Source: Stappia taiwanensis (GTDB taxonomy: Bacteria; Pseudomonadota; Alphaproteobacteria; Rhizobiales; Stappiaceae). From it: 64,000 nt of DNA. The DNA lies in contig NZ_BMCR01000003.1 in the NCBI RefSeq assembly GCF_014635285.1, positions 310,001-374,000 on the forward strand. Reading direction: 5' to 3'. The notes under the pieces were generated by a model. That model was not told the DNA's origin, searched no databases, and saw only the letters and a list, made by a program, of their open reading frames with translations. How positions within the stretch are numbered: the stretch's first letter is position 1; each line of letters starts with the position of its first letter. Shown here in pieces: positions 25,302 to 34,368 of this stretch. The position numbers and the translations under genes were made by a program.

Positions 25302-26756
25302 GTGGACAGCGAAATCGCCCCTTTTCAGGCGCTGATCGACGGGGCGCGATGCGAGGCCGCCGGTGGTGGCCGGATCGCCATGCATTGCCCGTCCGACGGC
25401 GCGGTCTTCGCCAGCATTCCGCGTTGTGACGGCGGCGATGTCGGCCGCGCCGTCGTTGCCGCCCGCCGTGCGTTGGAACGGGAGGACTGGGCCCGAATGC
25501 CGGCGGCGGAGCGCGGCGCGATTCTCTCCCGGTTGGCGGCCCTGATCCGCGACAATCTGGAGAGCTTGAGCGCGCTGGAAAGCCGCGACACTGGCAAGCC
25601 GCTGCGGCAGGGACGAGCCGATATCGTCAATGCGGCCCGCTATTTCGAGTTCTATGGCGGGGCCGCCGACAAGGTGGCGGGCGAGACCCTGCCGCTGCAG
25701 CCGGAGGCGTTGGCTCTGACCCTGCGTGAACCGCATGGGGTGGTCGGCTCGGTGGTGCCGTGGAATTATCCGGCGCAGATCATGGCGCGGGTGGCCGGCG
25801 CCGCGCTCGCCATGGGCAATACCCTGGTGATGAAACCGGCTGAGGATGCCTGTTTGTCGGTACTGGCCATCGCCGGTCTTGCGCTGGACGCCGGACTGCC
25901 GGCCGGTGTGTGGAATGTGGTGACCGGCTATGGCGAGGAGGCCGGCGCGGCGCTTGCCGATCATCCTGGGGTGGATTTTCTCACCTTCACCGGCTCGCCG
26001 GAGGTGGGCACGGCGATCCAGAGCGCGGCGGCACGCAATCATATCGGCTGCACGCTGGAGCTCGGCGGCAAGTCGCCGCAACTGCTGTTCGCCGATGCCG
26101 ATCTGGAGGCGGCGCTGCCGGTCATCGTCAATGCCATCGTGCAGAATTGCGGCCAGACCTGCTCCGCCGGCAGCCGGCTGCTGGTGGAGGCGTCGATCCT
26201 GCCTGAGATCGCGGGCCTGTTGCGTCAGCGTTTCCGCGCGCTGGTCGCCGGCCCGCACGACCGGGATCTCGATCTCGGCCCCCTGATCAACGAAGCGCAG
26301 ATGCGCCGGGTGGATGCCTTTGTCCGCGAGGCGGAGACGGCGGCGATCCCGCTGATCGCCGAGGGAAGCATCGCCCCCGATTGTCCGCCGGGCGGATATT
26401 ACGTGCCGGCACGGATCTATGGTCCGGTCCCGGCGAGCGCGCGGCTGGCACAGGAGGAGGTGTTCGGCCCGGTTCTCGCTGTCATCCCCTTTGCGGATGA
26501 GGCCGAGGCGGTCGCCATCGCCAATGGTACCGACTATGGCCTGGTTGCCGGTGTCTGGACGCGGGACAGCGCTCGCGCTCTGCGGGTTGCCCGCAAGGTG
26601 CGGGCCGGTCAGGTGTTCGTCAACGGTTATGGGGCGGGCGGCGGCGTCGAGTTGCCGTTCGGCGGTTTCAAGAAGTCCGGCCATGGCCGGGAAAAGGGAT
26701 TTGAGGCGCTGCGGGAGTTTTCGGCGCTGAAAACGATTGTCATTCGGCACGATTGA
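25302..26756 (+). CDS. NAD(P)-dependent aldehyde dehydrogenase (betaine-aldehyde-dehydrogenase-like)
   Basis: A 484-residue ALDH-superfamily enzyme. Catalytic Glu253 is in TLELGGKSPQ, nucleophile Cys287 in NCGQTCSAGSRLL, and the cofactor-binding PWNYPAQI and KPAEDACLS segments are in place. It oxidises an aldehyde to the acid. GTG 25302 follows GGGAGG and gives the normal family length; the frame extends back to 25212 without support. It is co-oriented with the short-chain dehydrogenase gene, whose start is about 50 bp downstream, so the pair may oxidise an alcohol through aldehyde to acid. Confidence 0.92.
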   Translation: MDSEIAPFQALIDGARCEAAGGGRIAMHCPSDGAVFASIPRCDGGDVGRAVVAARRALEREDWARMPAAERGAILSRLAALIRDNLESLSALESRDTGKPLRQGRADIVNAARYFEFYGGAADKVAGETLPLQPEALALTLREPHGVVGSVVPWNYPAQIMARVAGAALAMGNTLVMKPAEDACLSVLAIAGLALDAGLPAGVWNVVTGYGEEAGAALADHPGVDFLTFTGSPEVGTAIQSAAARNHIGCTLELGGKSPQLLFADADLEAALPVIVNAIVQNCGQTCSAGSRLLVEASILPEIAGLLRQRFRALVAGPHDRDLDLGPLINEAQMRRVDAFVREAETAAIPLIAEGSIAPDCPPGGYYVPARIYGPVPASARLAQEEVFGPVLAVIPFADEAEAVAIANGTDYGLVAGVWTRDSARALRVARKVRAGQVFVNGYGAGGGVELPFGGFKKSGHGREKGFEALREFSALKTIVIRHD

Positions 26757-26806
26757 GGCAGGGGAGGTATCTGCCGCACCGTGGCCGGTTCCTGGGGGGG
26801 ATGCGA

Positions 26807-27556
26807 ATGAGCCAGAGGCTTGCAGGGAAAGTCGCCATTGTCACCGGCGCCGGATCGGGGTTCGGCGCCGGCATGGCACAGCGCTTCGCCGAAGAGGGGG
26901 CGCAGGTGATCGTCGCCGATCTCAACGGCGAGGCGGCCGCCACGGTGGCCGGGGAGATCGGCGCGGCGGCGGAGGCGGTGACCGCCGATGTCACCCGGAT
27001 GGCGGATGTTGAGGCCATGTGCGCGGCGGCCGAGGCCCGTGGCGGGCTCGACATTCTCGTCAACAACGCCGGCTATACCCATCGCAGCGGCGCTCTGCTC
27101 GATGTGGACGAGGAAATCTTCGACCGGGTGTTCGAGGTCAACGCCAAGGCCATCTATCTGGCGGCGAAGGTGGCGGTGCCGATGATGCGCGCGCGCGGCG
27201 GCGGGGTGATCCTGAACACCGCGTCGACGGCGGGCCTGCGCCCGCGCCCCGGCCTGACCTGGTACAACGCCTCCAAGGGCTGGGTGATCACCGCGACAAA
27301 GTCGATGGCCGTTGAACTGGCACCGGACAACATCCGGGTCAACGCCTTGTGCCCGGTGGCCGGCGAAACCGGCATGCTGCATCTGTTCATGGGCGAGGAC
27401 ACGCCGGCGAAGCGCGAACAGTTCCTGGCCTCGATCCCGCTTGGCCGGTTTTCGACCCCGGCGGACATGGGCAACGCCGCCTTGTGGCTGGCTTCGGAGG
27501 AGGCGTCCTTCATCACCGGTGCGGCCCTTGAGGTCGATGGCGGCCGCTGTATCTGA
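26807..27556 (+). CDS. Short-chain dehydrogenase/reductase (classical SDR)
   Basis: 249 residues: NAD-binding TGAGSGFGAGMA (about residues 13-24), NNAG, catalytic Ser in ILNTASTAG, and Tyr/Lys in WYNASKGWV, ending in the usual GAALEVDGGRCI. The acidic residue after the second strand (VADLNGE) predicts NAD preference. It probably works with the upstream aldehyde dehydrogenase. Two in-frame ATGs (26801, 26807) follow a run of seven G; the second gives the better spacing and family length. Confidence 0.9.
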   Translation: MSQRLAGKVAIVTGAGSGFGAGMAQRFAEEGAQVIVADLNGEAAATVAGEIGAAAEAVTADVTRMADVEAMCAAAEARGGLDILVNNAGYTHRSGALLDVDEEIFDRVFEVNAKAIYLAAKVAVPMMRARGGGVILNTASTAGLRPRPGLTWYNASKGWVITATKSMAVELAPDNIRVNALCPVAGETGMLHLFMGEDTPAKREQFLASIPLGRFSTPADMGNAALWLASEEASFITGAALEVDGGRCI

Positions 27557-27565
27557 CGCGCCGCT

Positions 27566-28819
27566 TCAGGAGGCAACCGTGCGATTGCGTCCGCCGTGCT
27601 TGGCCGCGTAAAGGCGCATGTCCGCCGTCCTCAGCGCGGCGTGCAGGGTTGGCTCCGTCCCTGCCGACAGGCCGGCACTGATCGTCACCGGCCCGAGCAT
27701 GCTAAGGGGGCCGGTGACACCGGTGCGCGCTTGCAACTGCTCCCGTAGCCGGGTGACGAACTCCAGTGACGCCTGTGCATCGAGACCGGGCAGCAGCACG
27801 CAGAATTCATCGCCGCCGAGCCGCGCGGGAAAGGCGCGGGGCGGGCAGAGGGTGCGCAGCAACTCGCCGAACTGGCGGATCAACGCGTCTCCCTGCTCAT
27901 GACCGTGACGATCGTTGACCGATTTGAACCGGTCGATGTCGATCGCCGCGACGGTGATCGCCTCGCCAGCCTTTCGCGTGCGTTCGAACAGGGCGTTGCC
28001 ATCGGAAAACAGGTGCCGCCGGTTTGAAATCCCGGTCAGAACATCGCCATGCGCCATGGCCGACAGGGTCTGGATCCGGTCCAGCATGTCCAGGTTCTGC
28101 GAAATGCGCAGCATGAACTCTTCCGGCGTGCAGGACTTCGGCAGGAAGTCATTGGCGCCGGATTTCAGGAAACGGGCGATAACGTCGGGACCTGCGCGGC
28201 TGGATAGGCCAATGACCGCAAGATCATTCATGCCGTAGCGGCTGCGCAGGGCGCGCAGCAGCTCGAAACCGTCCGCTTCGGGCATGATATAGTCGAGGAC
28301 CACCAGCCGCAGGTTTTCCAGGGTATCGAGCATGGCAATCGCTTCGCCGTAGCTCGCAGCTGTATGAACGCGCAGACGGTATAGCTCCAACCGCCGGGCA
28401 ATCACTTCCGTGTCGATCCGGCTGTCGTCGATGACCAGGGCGTCGATGCCACGGTTGGCATGGACCCGACGCACCAGGGTGGCGAGATAGGTCAGGCTGG
28501 CGGGGCTGTCCTTCAGGATATAGTCGACGATGCCCTTGCTCAGCAGCGTTTCCCGAAGTTTCTCATCGAAGCGGCCGGAAAACACGATGGTCGGAAGGCC
28601 GGCGTCCAGCGTCACGTCGACGATCTCGCCATTGGGCGCATCGGGCAGCGTGAGGTCGACAAGGGCGATCACCGGCTCGAACGCCGGGTCGGCAAGCAGC
28701 ACCTCGGCCTCGGCGCGGCTGGCGGCGGATATGACCTCCAGCCCATCGATCTCATCGAGATGGCGCCGGATGACGCGCTCGAAAAACGAGGCGTCTTCTA
28801 CTAGCAATATCTGGCTCAT
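27566..28819 (-). CDS. Diguanylate cyclase with two receiver domains (PleD-like)
   Basis: A 417-residue response regulator that would make c-di-GMP. Receiver 1 (residues 1-120) has its phospho-acceptor Asp55 in LVDLTLPD, receiver 2 (about 125-245) has Asp176 in VVLDYIMPEADG, and the GGDEF domain (about 255-415) has DIDRFKSVND (294-303) and GGDEF at 335-339, so the active site is intact. The RxxD inhibitory site expected just before GGDEF is absent (the sequence there is PPRA). The gene is convergent with the SDR gene, 9 bp away. Confidence 0.94.
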   Translation of the reverse strand: MSQILLVEDASFFERVIRRHLDEIDGLEVISAASRAEAEVLLADPAFEPVIALVDLTLPDAPNGEIVDVTLDAGLPTIVFSGRFDEKLRETLLSKGIVDYILKDSPASLTYLATLVRRVHANRGIDALVIDDSRIDTEVIARRLELYRLRVHTAASYGEAIAMLDTLENLRLVVLDYIMPEADGFELLRALRSRYGMNDLAVIGLSSRAGPDVIARFLKSGANDFLPKSCTPEEFMLRISQNLDMLDRIQTLSAMAHGDVLTGISNRRHLFSDGNALFERTRKAGEAITVAAIDIDRFKSVNDRHGHEQGDALIRQFGELLRTLCPPRAFPARLGGDEFCVLLPGLDAQASLEFVTRLREQLQARTGVTGPLSMLGPVTISAGLSAGTEPTLHAALRTADMRLYAAKHGGRNRTVAS

Positions 28820-28991
28820 GGGCAGTCAACTTGCATGAGGGCTGCTGAAGAAACGCAGAATGGCCGGGGTCGGTAAAGGAAGGGTTCAGAAAAGGCAGTT
28901 CTGCGGCGTGGAAAATCTCCCGGGGAAGCTTTTGGAGAAGGCTGGGGCAACTATCAAATTATATGAATATGTCTTTGCAATAAGCAGATGA

Positions 28992-29020
28992 GGCGGGCCG
29001 GGTGAGTACTCCGGCCCGCC
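28992..29020 (-). terminator. GC-rich hairpin downstream of scoB
   Basis: A perfect 10-bp stem (GGCGGGCCGG, 28992-29001, with 29011-29020) and a 9-nt loop, 12 bp past the scoB stop. It has no T-tract on the minus strand, so efficiency as a terminator is uncertain. An AT-rich tract with TATAAT on the minus strand (28963-28958) follows and may serve the diguanylate cyclase gene. Confidence 0.45.
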
Positions 29021-29032
29021 AAAAGGGTATCG

Positions 29033-29668
29033 TCAGGCCGGAACCTTGAGCTTGGCCTTGGTGTTGGCCAGAACGTCCTCGACGGTGACGCCGCTTGCCA
29101 GTTCCACCAGCTCAAGCCCATCCTCGGTGACATCGAAGACGCCGAGATTGGTGATGATCCGATCGACGCAAGCGACACCGGTCAGCGGCAGGGTGCAGCT
29201 GTCCAGAAGCTTCGGGTCGCCCGCCTTGGAGGTGTGATCCATGATCACCACGACGCGCTTGACGCCGGCGACGAGATCCATCGCCCCGCCCATGCCCTTG
29301 ACCATCTTGCCCGGGATCATCCAGTTGGCGAGATCGCCGTTTTCCGAGACTTCCATGGCGCCGAGAATCGACAGATCGATATGGCCACCGCGAATCATCG
29401 CGAAGCTGTCGGCGGAGGAGAAGTAGCTGGTCTGCGGCAGTTCGGTGATGGTCTGCTTGCCGGCGTTGATGAGATCGGCGTCGACCTCGTCATCGGTCGG
29501 GAAGGGGCCCATGCCGAGCATCCCGTTCTCCGACTGCAGCGTCACGTGAACGCCTTCGGGGATGTAGTTGGACACCAGCGTCGGGATACCGATGCCGAGG
29601 TTGACGTAGAAGCCGTCTTCCAGCTCCTGCGCCGCGCGCTGTGCCATTTCGTCACGAGTCCAAGCCAT
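29033..29668 (-). CDS. scoB: 3-oxoacid CoA-transferase subunit B
   Basis: 211 residues with the catalytic glutamate in [13 protein letters not shown] (Glu47, the SENG motif) and [16 protein letters not shown]; it matches the beta subunit of succinyl-CoA:acetoacetate CoA-transferase. With ScoA it converts acetoacetate to acetoacetyl-CoA, linking ketone-body and PHB turnover to the TCA cycle, which fits the phasins elsewhere in the window. The start ATG 29668 is behind AAGGAGAG; the upstream 19 codons in frame overlap scoA and are not used. It could also act on 3-oxoadipate. Confidence 0.93.
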   Translation of the reverse strand: MAWTRDEMAQRAAQELEDGFYVNLGIGIPTLVSNYIPEGVHVTLQSENGMLGMGPFPTDDEVDADLINAGKQTITELPQTSYFSSADSFAMIRGGHIDLSILGAMEVSENGDLANWMIPGKMVKGMGGAMDLVAGVKRVVVIMDHTSKAGDPKLLDSCTLPLTGVACVDRIITNLGVFDVTEDGLELVELASGVTVEDVLANTKAKLKVPA

Positions 29669-29684
29669 GATGCTCTCCTTGTCC

Positions 29685-30380
29685 TCAGGCCGCGCGGGTG
29701 GTGCGCTTTTCGATCCGCTTTTCATGCGAACCGACGATGATCCGGTCGACGAAGATGCCGGGGGTGTGGATGTTGTCCGCGTCCAGCTCGCCGATCTCCA
29801 CCAGCTCTTCGACCTCGACCACGGTCACCTTGCCGGCGGTGGCCATCATCGGGTTGAAGTTGCGGGCGGTCTTGCGGAACAGAAGGTTGCCTTCACGGTC
29901 CGCCTTCCAGGCCTTGACCAGCGACACATCGGCCACGAGTCCGGTTTCCATGATGTAGGTCTGGCCGTCGAAGTCCTTGTGTTCCTTGCCCTCGGCGATC
30001 AGCGTGCCCACACCGGTCTTGGTGTAGAAACCCGGAATGCCGGCGCCGCCAGCGCGGATGCGCTCGGCCAGGGTCCCTTGCGGGTTGAACTCAAGCTCGA
30101 GCTCGCCATTGAGATACTGGCGCTCGAAGGTGGCGTTTTCTCCCACATAAGAGGAGATCATCTTCTTGATCTGCCGCGTCTGCAGCAGAAGGCCGAGGCC
30201 GAAATCATCGACACCCGCGTTGTTGGAGATGGCGGTGATCGCCTTCGCACCACTGTCGCGCAGGGCGACGATCAGGTTTTCCGGAATACCGCACAGGCCG
30301 AAACCACCGGCCATGATCGTCATTCCGTCGAAGGTCAGTCCCTCCAGCGCGCTTGCCGCGTCGGGGTAAACTTTATTCAT
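29685..30380 (-). CDS. scoA: 3-oxoacid CoA-transferase subunit A
   Basis: 231 residues, with the subunit-A CoA-binding signature [17 protein letters not shown] (about residues 20-36) and [23 protein letters not shown] in the middle. It pairs with ScoB, encoded 16 bp downstream. ATG 30380 follows a GGAG site (AGGAGATCCCG). The preceding 32 in-frame codons have no start support. Confidence 0.93.
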   Translation of the reverse strand: MNKVYPDAASALEGLTFDGMTIMAGGFGLCGIPENLIVALRDSGAKAITAISNNAGVDDFGLGLLLQTRQIKKMISSYVGENATFERQYLNGELELEFNPQGTLAERIRAGGAGIPGFYTKTGVGTLIAEGKEHKDFDGQTYIMETGLVADVSLVKAWKADREGNLLFRKTARNFNPMMATAGKVTVVEVEELVEIGELDADNIHTPGIFVDRIIVGSHEKRIEKRTTRAA

Positions 30381-30609
30381 CGGGATCTCCTCGCATCGGA
30401 TAAACGCCGGGTACATGGCCCAGCATGAACCCTTCGTCTGGCGTCTTGTGATAGCGCCGAAGTGTGCCCACCTCAAGCGCCAACCGGATCTTGTGCCCGT
30501 GCCAGTCCGGCTTTGTCCTTGAACCGGCCCCGGTTTCCCCCTATCCCGCTTGACAGAGGCGGGGCGGGCAACCGCGACGCTTCCGCACTGGCATCAATCG
30601 GACTGCTAC

Positions 30610-32409
30610 ATGACACGCCTTCTGGCACTTGCCGCCGCAATCCTGATCCTCGGACTGGCGCTCTTTTTCGGTCCCCGCTGGCTCGTGACGGGGGAGACCG
30701 CCCGGCTGCGGGCCGAGGCCGAATTGTCGGATTGGCTGGGGGCTTCGGTGCGCCTGCCGGCCGCGCCGTCCGTGGAGTTTCTCCCCGAGCCGCGCCTCAG
30801 CCTCTCCGATGTCCGCCTTGAGAGCGTGAACGGGCTGTGGTCGCTGTCGGCAGGGCGGATACATGTACGTCTCGACGTCTTTGCCCTCGTATTCGGCGAG
30901 ATGCGCTTCACCGCGTTTCAGATCGAGAACCCGCGTATTCGTCTGGGCGATGGCGTGCTGCCCGCCGGTGCCAACTGGCGCGATGGGCTGCGCGCCGCCG
31001 CACGGGGACTGCACCGGCTGACCGCCTATCCGCTGACCGTTACCGATGGGGTTCTGCTCGGAGACGCCGGAGAGATGGCCCCGCTCATCGACCGCATTTC
31101 CCTGCGGTTTGTCCGGGATGGGCAGAAGAGCAGCATTCGCGGTGGTTTCCAGGTTTCCGATCAACCGGTGGATATGGCGGTGAGCCTTGCCGATCGGGAC
31201 AGTCTGATCGGCAAGGCGGGCGGTGCCGTGGCGGTGACGCTGGAGGCGCCGCTGGCGTCCCTGCGTCTCGATGGGGAACTGACCGGCGCGGGCGGCGGTC
31301 CGCTGGCGGGCCAGTTCGCGTTCGCCGCCAGCGATCTGCGTGGTCTCGGGCAGCGTCTGGGGTATCAACTGGCGGCGGAGGCCGCCTTTGGCGCCGGTCG
31401 GCTCGCCGGAACCGGGCAGCTGTCGTTCGATGCGTTGACGCTGGACAGTGCGCGGATCGAACTTGATGGCAACCTCGGCGAGGGGCAACTGGCGTTTGAC
31501 ATGGCGGACCCGCGTCCGCGCCTGGACGGCACGCTCGCCTTCGAGCGCCTCGACCTGTCCGCCTACCTGCACGAGGCGCCGGTGCTGGCGCGCGGCGCGT
31601 GGCGGCGGGCACCGTTGGCTGACGTGCTCAGGCAGATGGATCTCGATCTTCGGGTTTCGGCAGGCGATCTGATCGCCGGTGATCTCTCCCTTCGCCGCTC
31701 CGGCCTGTCCTTGTTGCTGCGCGATGGCGATTTTTCCTTCGATCTCAGTGAAGCGACGTTGGCAGGCGGCCGCGCAGCCGCATCGCTGCGGGCAAAGCCG
31801 GATGCGGTCTCACACGGGTATGCGGCAACCATGACCGTGCTCGGTGAGGGCCTCGACTTTGCCGCCTTGCCCCGGCCGCAGGAGATGGAGGCGTGGCCGC
31901 AAGGGGGGCGCATGGCCGGGCGCGCCAGCGGCGTGGCGGCGGGCGAAAGCCTTGACGACTTGCTCTCGAGCTACAAGGTGACGGCAGCGGTCGACACGCG
32001 TCAGACCCGGTTTGCGTCCGATGGATTGGCCACGGCAATCGGAAGACTTGGGACGCCGGGCACGCCTGCGACCTCCTCCGGGCGCTCCACCTTCGCCAAG
32101 CTGGATCTTGCGCTGGAGATCGCCCCGGACGCGATCGCGGTACAGCGGCTTCTCGCGGAAACCGGCAAGCATCGGCTGATTGCATCCGGCCGGGTGTCGC
32201 GGCCGGAGGGAAGCCTGGCCCTGCGCGGACTGGTGGCCGCTGTGGAGGCGGACAGGCCCGCCGACGGCGAGCCTGAAGGCCCGGCAGCTGCCACCGGCGT
32301 GCCGGTGCTCATGCGCGGAACCTGGAGCGAGCCGCTGTTGCTGCCGGACCTGACCGAATTCGTCGGCCCGCCAAAGCGGCATCAGAAAACCACCGCAGGC
32401 GGACAGTAG
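30610..32409 (+). CDS. AsmA-family inner-membrane-anchored protein
   Basis: 599 residues with an N-terminal membrane anchor (LLALAAAILILGLALFFGP, about residues 4-22), followed by a large beta-rich periplasmic region with the AsmA-type opening LGASVRLPAAPSVEFLPEPRLSLSDV and a repeated pattern such as AGELTGAGG and LDLALEIAPDAIAVQRL near the C-terminus. AsmA/TamB-like proteins bridge the periplasm and are implicated in lipid transport and outer-membrane biogenesis. The ATG at 30610 puts the anchor at the N-terminus. It stands alone and is convergent with the pot genes. Confidence 0.78.
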   Translation: MTRLLALAAAILILGLALFFGPRWLVTGETARLRAEAELSDWLGASVRLPAAPSVEFLPEPRLSLSDVRLESVNGLWSLSAGRIHVRLDVFALVFGEMRFTAFQIENPRIRLGDGVLPAGANWRDGLRAAARGLHRLTAYPLTVTDGVLLGDAGEMAPLIDRISLRFVRDGQKSSIRGGFQVSDQPVDMAVSLADRDSLIGKAGGAVAVTLEAPLASLRLDGELTGAGGGPLAGQFAFAASDLRGLGQRLGYQLAAEAAFGAGRLAGTGQLSFDALTLDSARIELDGNLGEGQLAFDMADPRPRLDGTLAFERLDLSAYLHEAPVLARGAWRRAPLADVLRQMDLDLRVSAGDLIAGDLSLRRSGLSLLLRDGDFSFDLSEATLAGGRAAASLRAKPDAVSHGYAATMTVLGEGLDFAALPRPQEMEAWPQGGRMAGRASGVAAGESLDDLLSSYKVTAAVDTRQTRFASDGLATAIGRLGTPGTPATSSGRSTFAKLDLALEIAPDAIAVQRLLAETGKHRLIASGRVSRPEGSLALRGLVAAVEADRPADGEPEGPAAATGVPVLMRGTWSEPLLLPDLTEFVGPPKRHQKTTAGGQ

Positions 32410-32478
32410 AGCGCGCGCAAGAAGACCGCGCTCCGCGCCGACAAGAGGCCGGCGGCGGGGAGAGGTCAGGGAAGGGCG

Positions 32479-33303
32479 TCAGGCCTGCTGGGCTTCCGCC
32501 AGCCGGATGTCCCGTTGCCGGCGCACCTCCTGACGCTTGGTCATGAGCGAGACGGCAATCACCACCACGGCCACCAGGCCGACGAGAACGGTCGATATGG
32601 CGTTGATCTCCGGCGTCACCCCCAGGCGCACCTGGGAATAGATCTTCATCGGCAAGGTGGTCGCGCCGGGCCCGGTGGTGAAGCTGGCGACGACGAGATC
32701 GTCGAGCGACAGGGTGAAGGCCAGCATCCAGCCGGCGATGACGCTGGGCAGGATGATCGGCAGGGTCACGGAAAAGAAGGTGCGCAGCGGCGGGCAGCCC
32801 AGATCCTGCGCCGCTTCCTCCAGCGAAGCGTCGAAGCCGGTCAGGCGCGACTGCACCACCACGGCGACATAGCACATGGCGAAGGTGGTATGGGCGATGA
32901 TGATCGTCCAGAAGCCGCGTGCCTGATCGACCGCGACGAACAGAAGAAGCAGCGACAGGCCGAGGATCACTTCCGGCATGACCAAGGGGGCATAGACCAT
33001 GCCGGAGAACAGCGTCCGGCCGAGGAACCGCCCGGAGCGAACCAGAACGAGCGCCGCCAGCGTCCCCAGAAACGTGGCGATGGAGGCGGAGAGAAAGGCG
33101 ACGCGCAAGGTCACCCAGGCCGCATCGAGAAGCTGCTGGTTGTTGAGCATCTCCCCGTACCAGCGGGTGGAGAAGCCGCCCCAGACCGTCACCAGCCGGG
33201 AATCGTTGAACGAATAGATCACCAGCAGGACGATCGGCAGATAGAGAAAGCCAAGGCCGAGCGCGACGGAGGTCACGTTGAACCAGCTAGGACCGTTGCG
33301 CAT
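32479..33303 (-). CDS. potI: Polyamine ABC transporter permease PotI/PotC
   Basis: A 274-residue permease with six membrane helices. The cytoplasmic EAA loop is SLEEAAQDLGCPPLRTFFSVTLP, and FTLSLDDLVVASFTTGPGATTLP is the C-type polyamine permease signature. It is the last gene of potFGHI. The ATG at 33303 has GGAGGGG five bases upstream; a GTG one codon earlier is the alternative. Confidence 0.92.
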   Translation of the reverse strand: MRNGPSWFNVTSVALGLGFLYLPIVLLVIYSFNDSRLVTVWGGFSTRWYGEMLNNQQLLDAAWVTLRVAFLSASIATFLGTLAALVLVRSGRFLGRTLFSGMVYAPLVMPEVILGLSLLLLFVAVDQARGFWTIIIAHTTFAMCYVAVVVQSRLTGFDASLEEAAQDLGCPPLRTFFSVTLPIILPSVIAGWMLAFTLSLDDLVVASFTTGPGATTLPMKIYSQVRLGVTPEINAISTVLVGLVAVVVIAVSLMTKRQEVRRQRDIRLAEAQQA

Positions 33304-33334
33304 CACATCCCCTCCGTCCGGGTCGCCGCCACGC

Positions 33335-34336
33335 TCATCGGCCCTTCTCCGTCGCCCGCTGTTGGTGGTTCTGGAACAGGACGATGGGCACCACCAGGAT
33401 CAAGAGCAGCAGCACCGCCACGGCGGAGGACACCGGCCAGTCCCGGTTGTTGAAGAATTCCGTCCACAGGGTCTTGCCGATCATCAGCGTGTCCGAGCCG
33501 CCGAGCAGGTCCGGGATCACGAATTCGCCGACCGCGGGAATGAAGACGAGGAAACAGCCGGCGATCACCCCGGGCAGCGACAGTGGTACGGTGATCGTCC
33601 AGAAGCTGCGCCAGGGCGGGCTGCCCAGGTCGCTGGCCGCCTCCAGCAAGCTTTCATCGAGCTTTTCCAGCGTGGCGTAAAGCGGCAGCACCAGGAACGG
33701 CAGGTAGGAATAGACGATGCCGATATACACCGCCACATTGGTGTTGAGGATCGTCAGGGGCGTGTCGATCAACCCAACCCACAGGAGGAACTGGTTGAGC
33801 AGCCCTTCGGTCTTGAGAATGCCGATCCAGGCGTAGACGCGGATCAGGAAGCTGGTCCAGAACGGCAGGATCACCAGCATCAGCAGTGTCGGACGCCAGG
33901 CCTTCGGTGCGCGCGCCATGCCATAGGCCATGGGGTAGCCGACAATCAGGGTGATCAGCGTCGATGTTGCGGCGATGACAATGCTGGAGACGTAGGATTT
34001 CCAGTAAAGACTGTCCTCCGTCAGCCAGAGATAATTGTCGATCGACAGCGCCGTGATTCCGGAGACGAAGTCATCCCAGCCGGCGGCAAGGTCGAAGGTG
34101 GGCAGATAGGGCGGAATGGCGACCGCCACCTCCGACAGCGAGATCTTGAAGACGATGAAGAACGGCGCCAGGAAGAAGGTCAGCAGCCAGAGATAGGGTA
34201 CGGCGATCAGCAGCCAGCCGCCGAGCCCGCGCCGCACGCGCGGGCGGACGGTCCGTTCGATGTCCGTCCCTGTGGTCGCCGTTCGTTTTGCGGTCAACCC
34301 GAACGGTGCACCGGATGCGCTGTCGCCTGCCGTCAT
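33335..34336 (-). CDS. potH: Polyamine ABC transporter permease PotH/PotB
   Basis: A 333-residue permease: a cytoplasmic N-tail of about 40 residues, six membrane helices, and the EAA loop LDESLLEAASDLGSPPWRSFWTITVPLS. The external segment with SLYWKSYVSS..LITLIVGYPMAYGMAR is typical of PotB/PotH. It pairs with PotI. A longer open frame runs back to 34732 through potG but does not represent protein. Confidence 0.93.
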   Translation of the reverse strand: MTAGDSASGAPFGLTAKRTATTGTDIERTVRPRVRRGLGGWLLIAVPYLWLLTFFLAPFFIVFKISLSEVAVAIPPYLPTFDLAAGWDDFVSGITALSIDNYLWLTEDSLYWKSYVSSIVIAATSTLITLIVGYPMAYGMARAPKAWRPTLLMLVILPFWTSFLIRVYAWIGILKTEGLLNQFLLWVGLIDTPLTILNTNVAVYIGIVYSYLPFLVLPLYATLEKLDESLLEAASDLGSPPWRSFWTITVPLSLPGVIAGCFLVFIPAVGEFVIPDLLGGSDTLMIGKTLWTEFFNNRDWPVSSAVAVLLLLILVVPIVLFQNHQQRATEKGR

Positions 34337-34368
34337 CCTTTCCCCTCGCTGTCCGTTTGGCGTCCCCG

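Noticed and set aside
25302..26756. PuuC role for the aldehyde dehydrogenase
   Set aside because: It lies more than 6 kb from the polyamine island beside a short-chain dehydrogenase gene with which it is clearly paired; the assignment would rest on family alone.
28992..29020. Classical terminator for scoAB
   Set aside because: The stem is strong but no T-tract follows on the coding strand, so it is listed only as a hairpin with low confidence.
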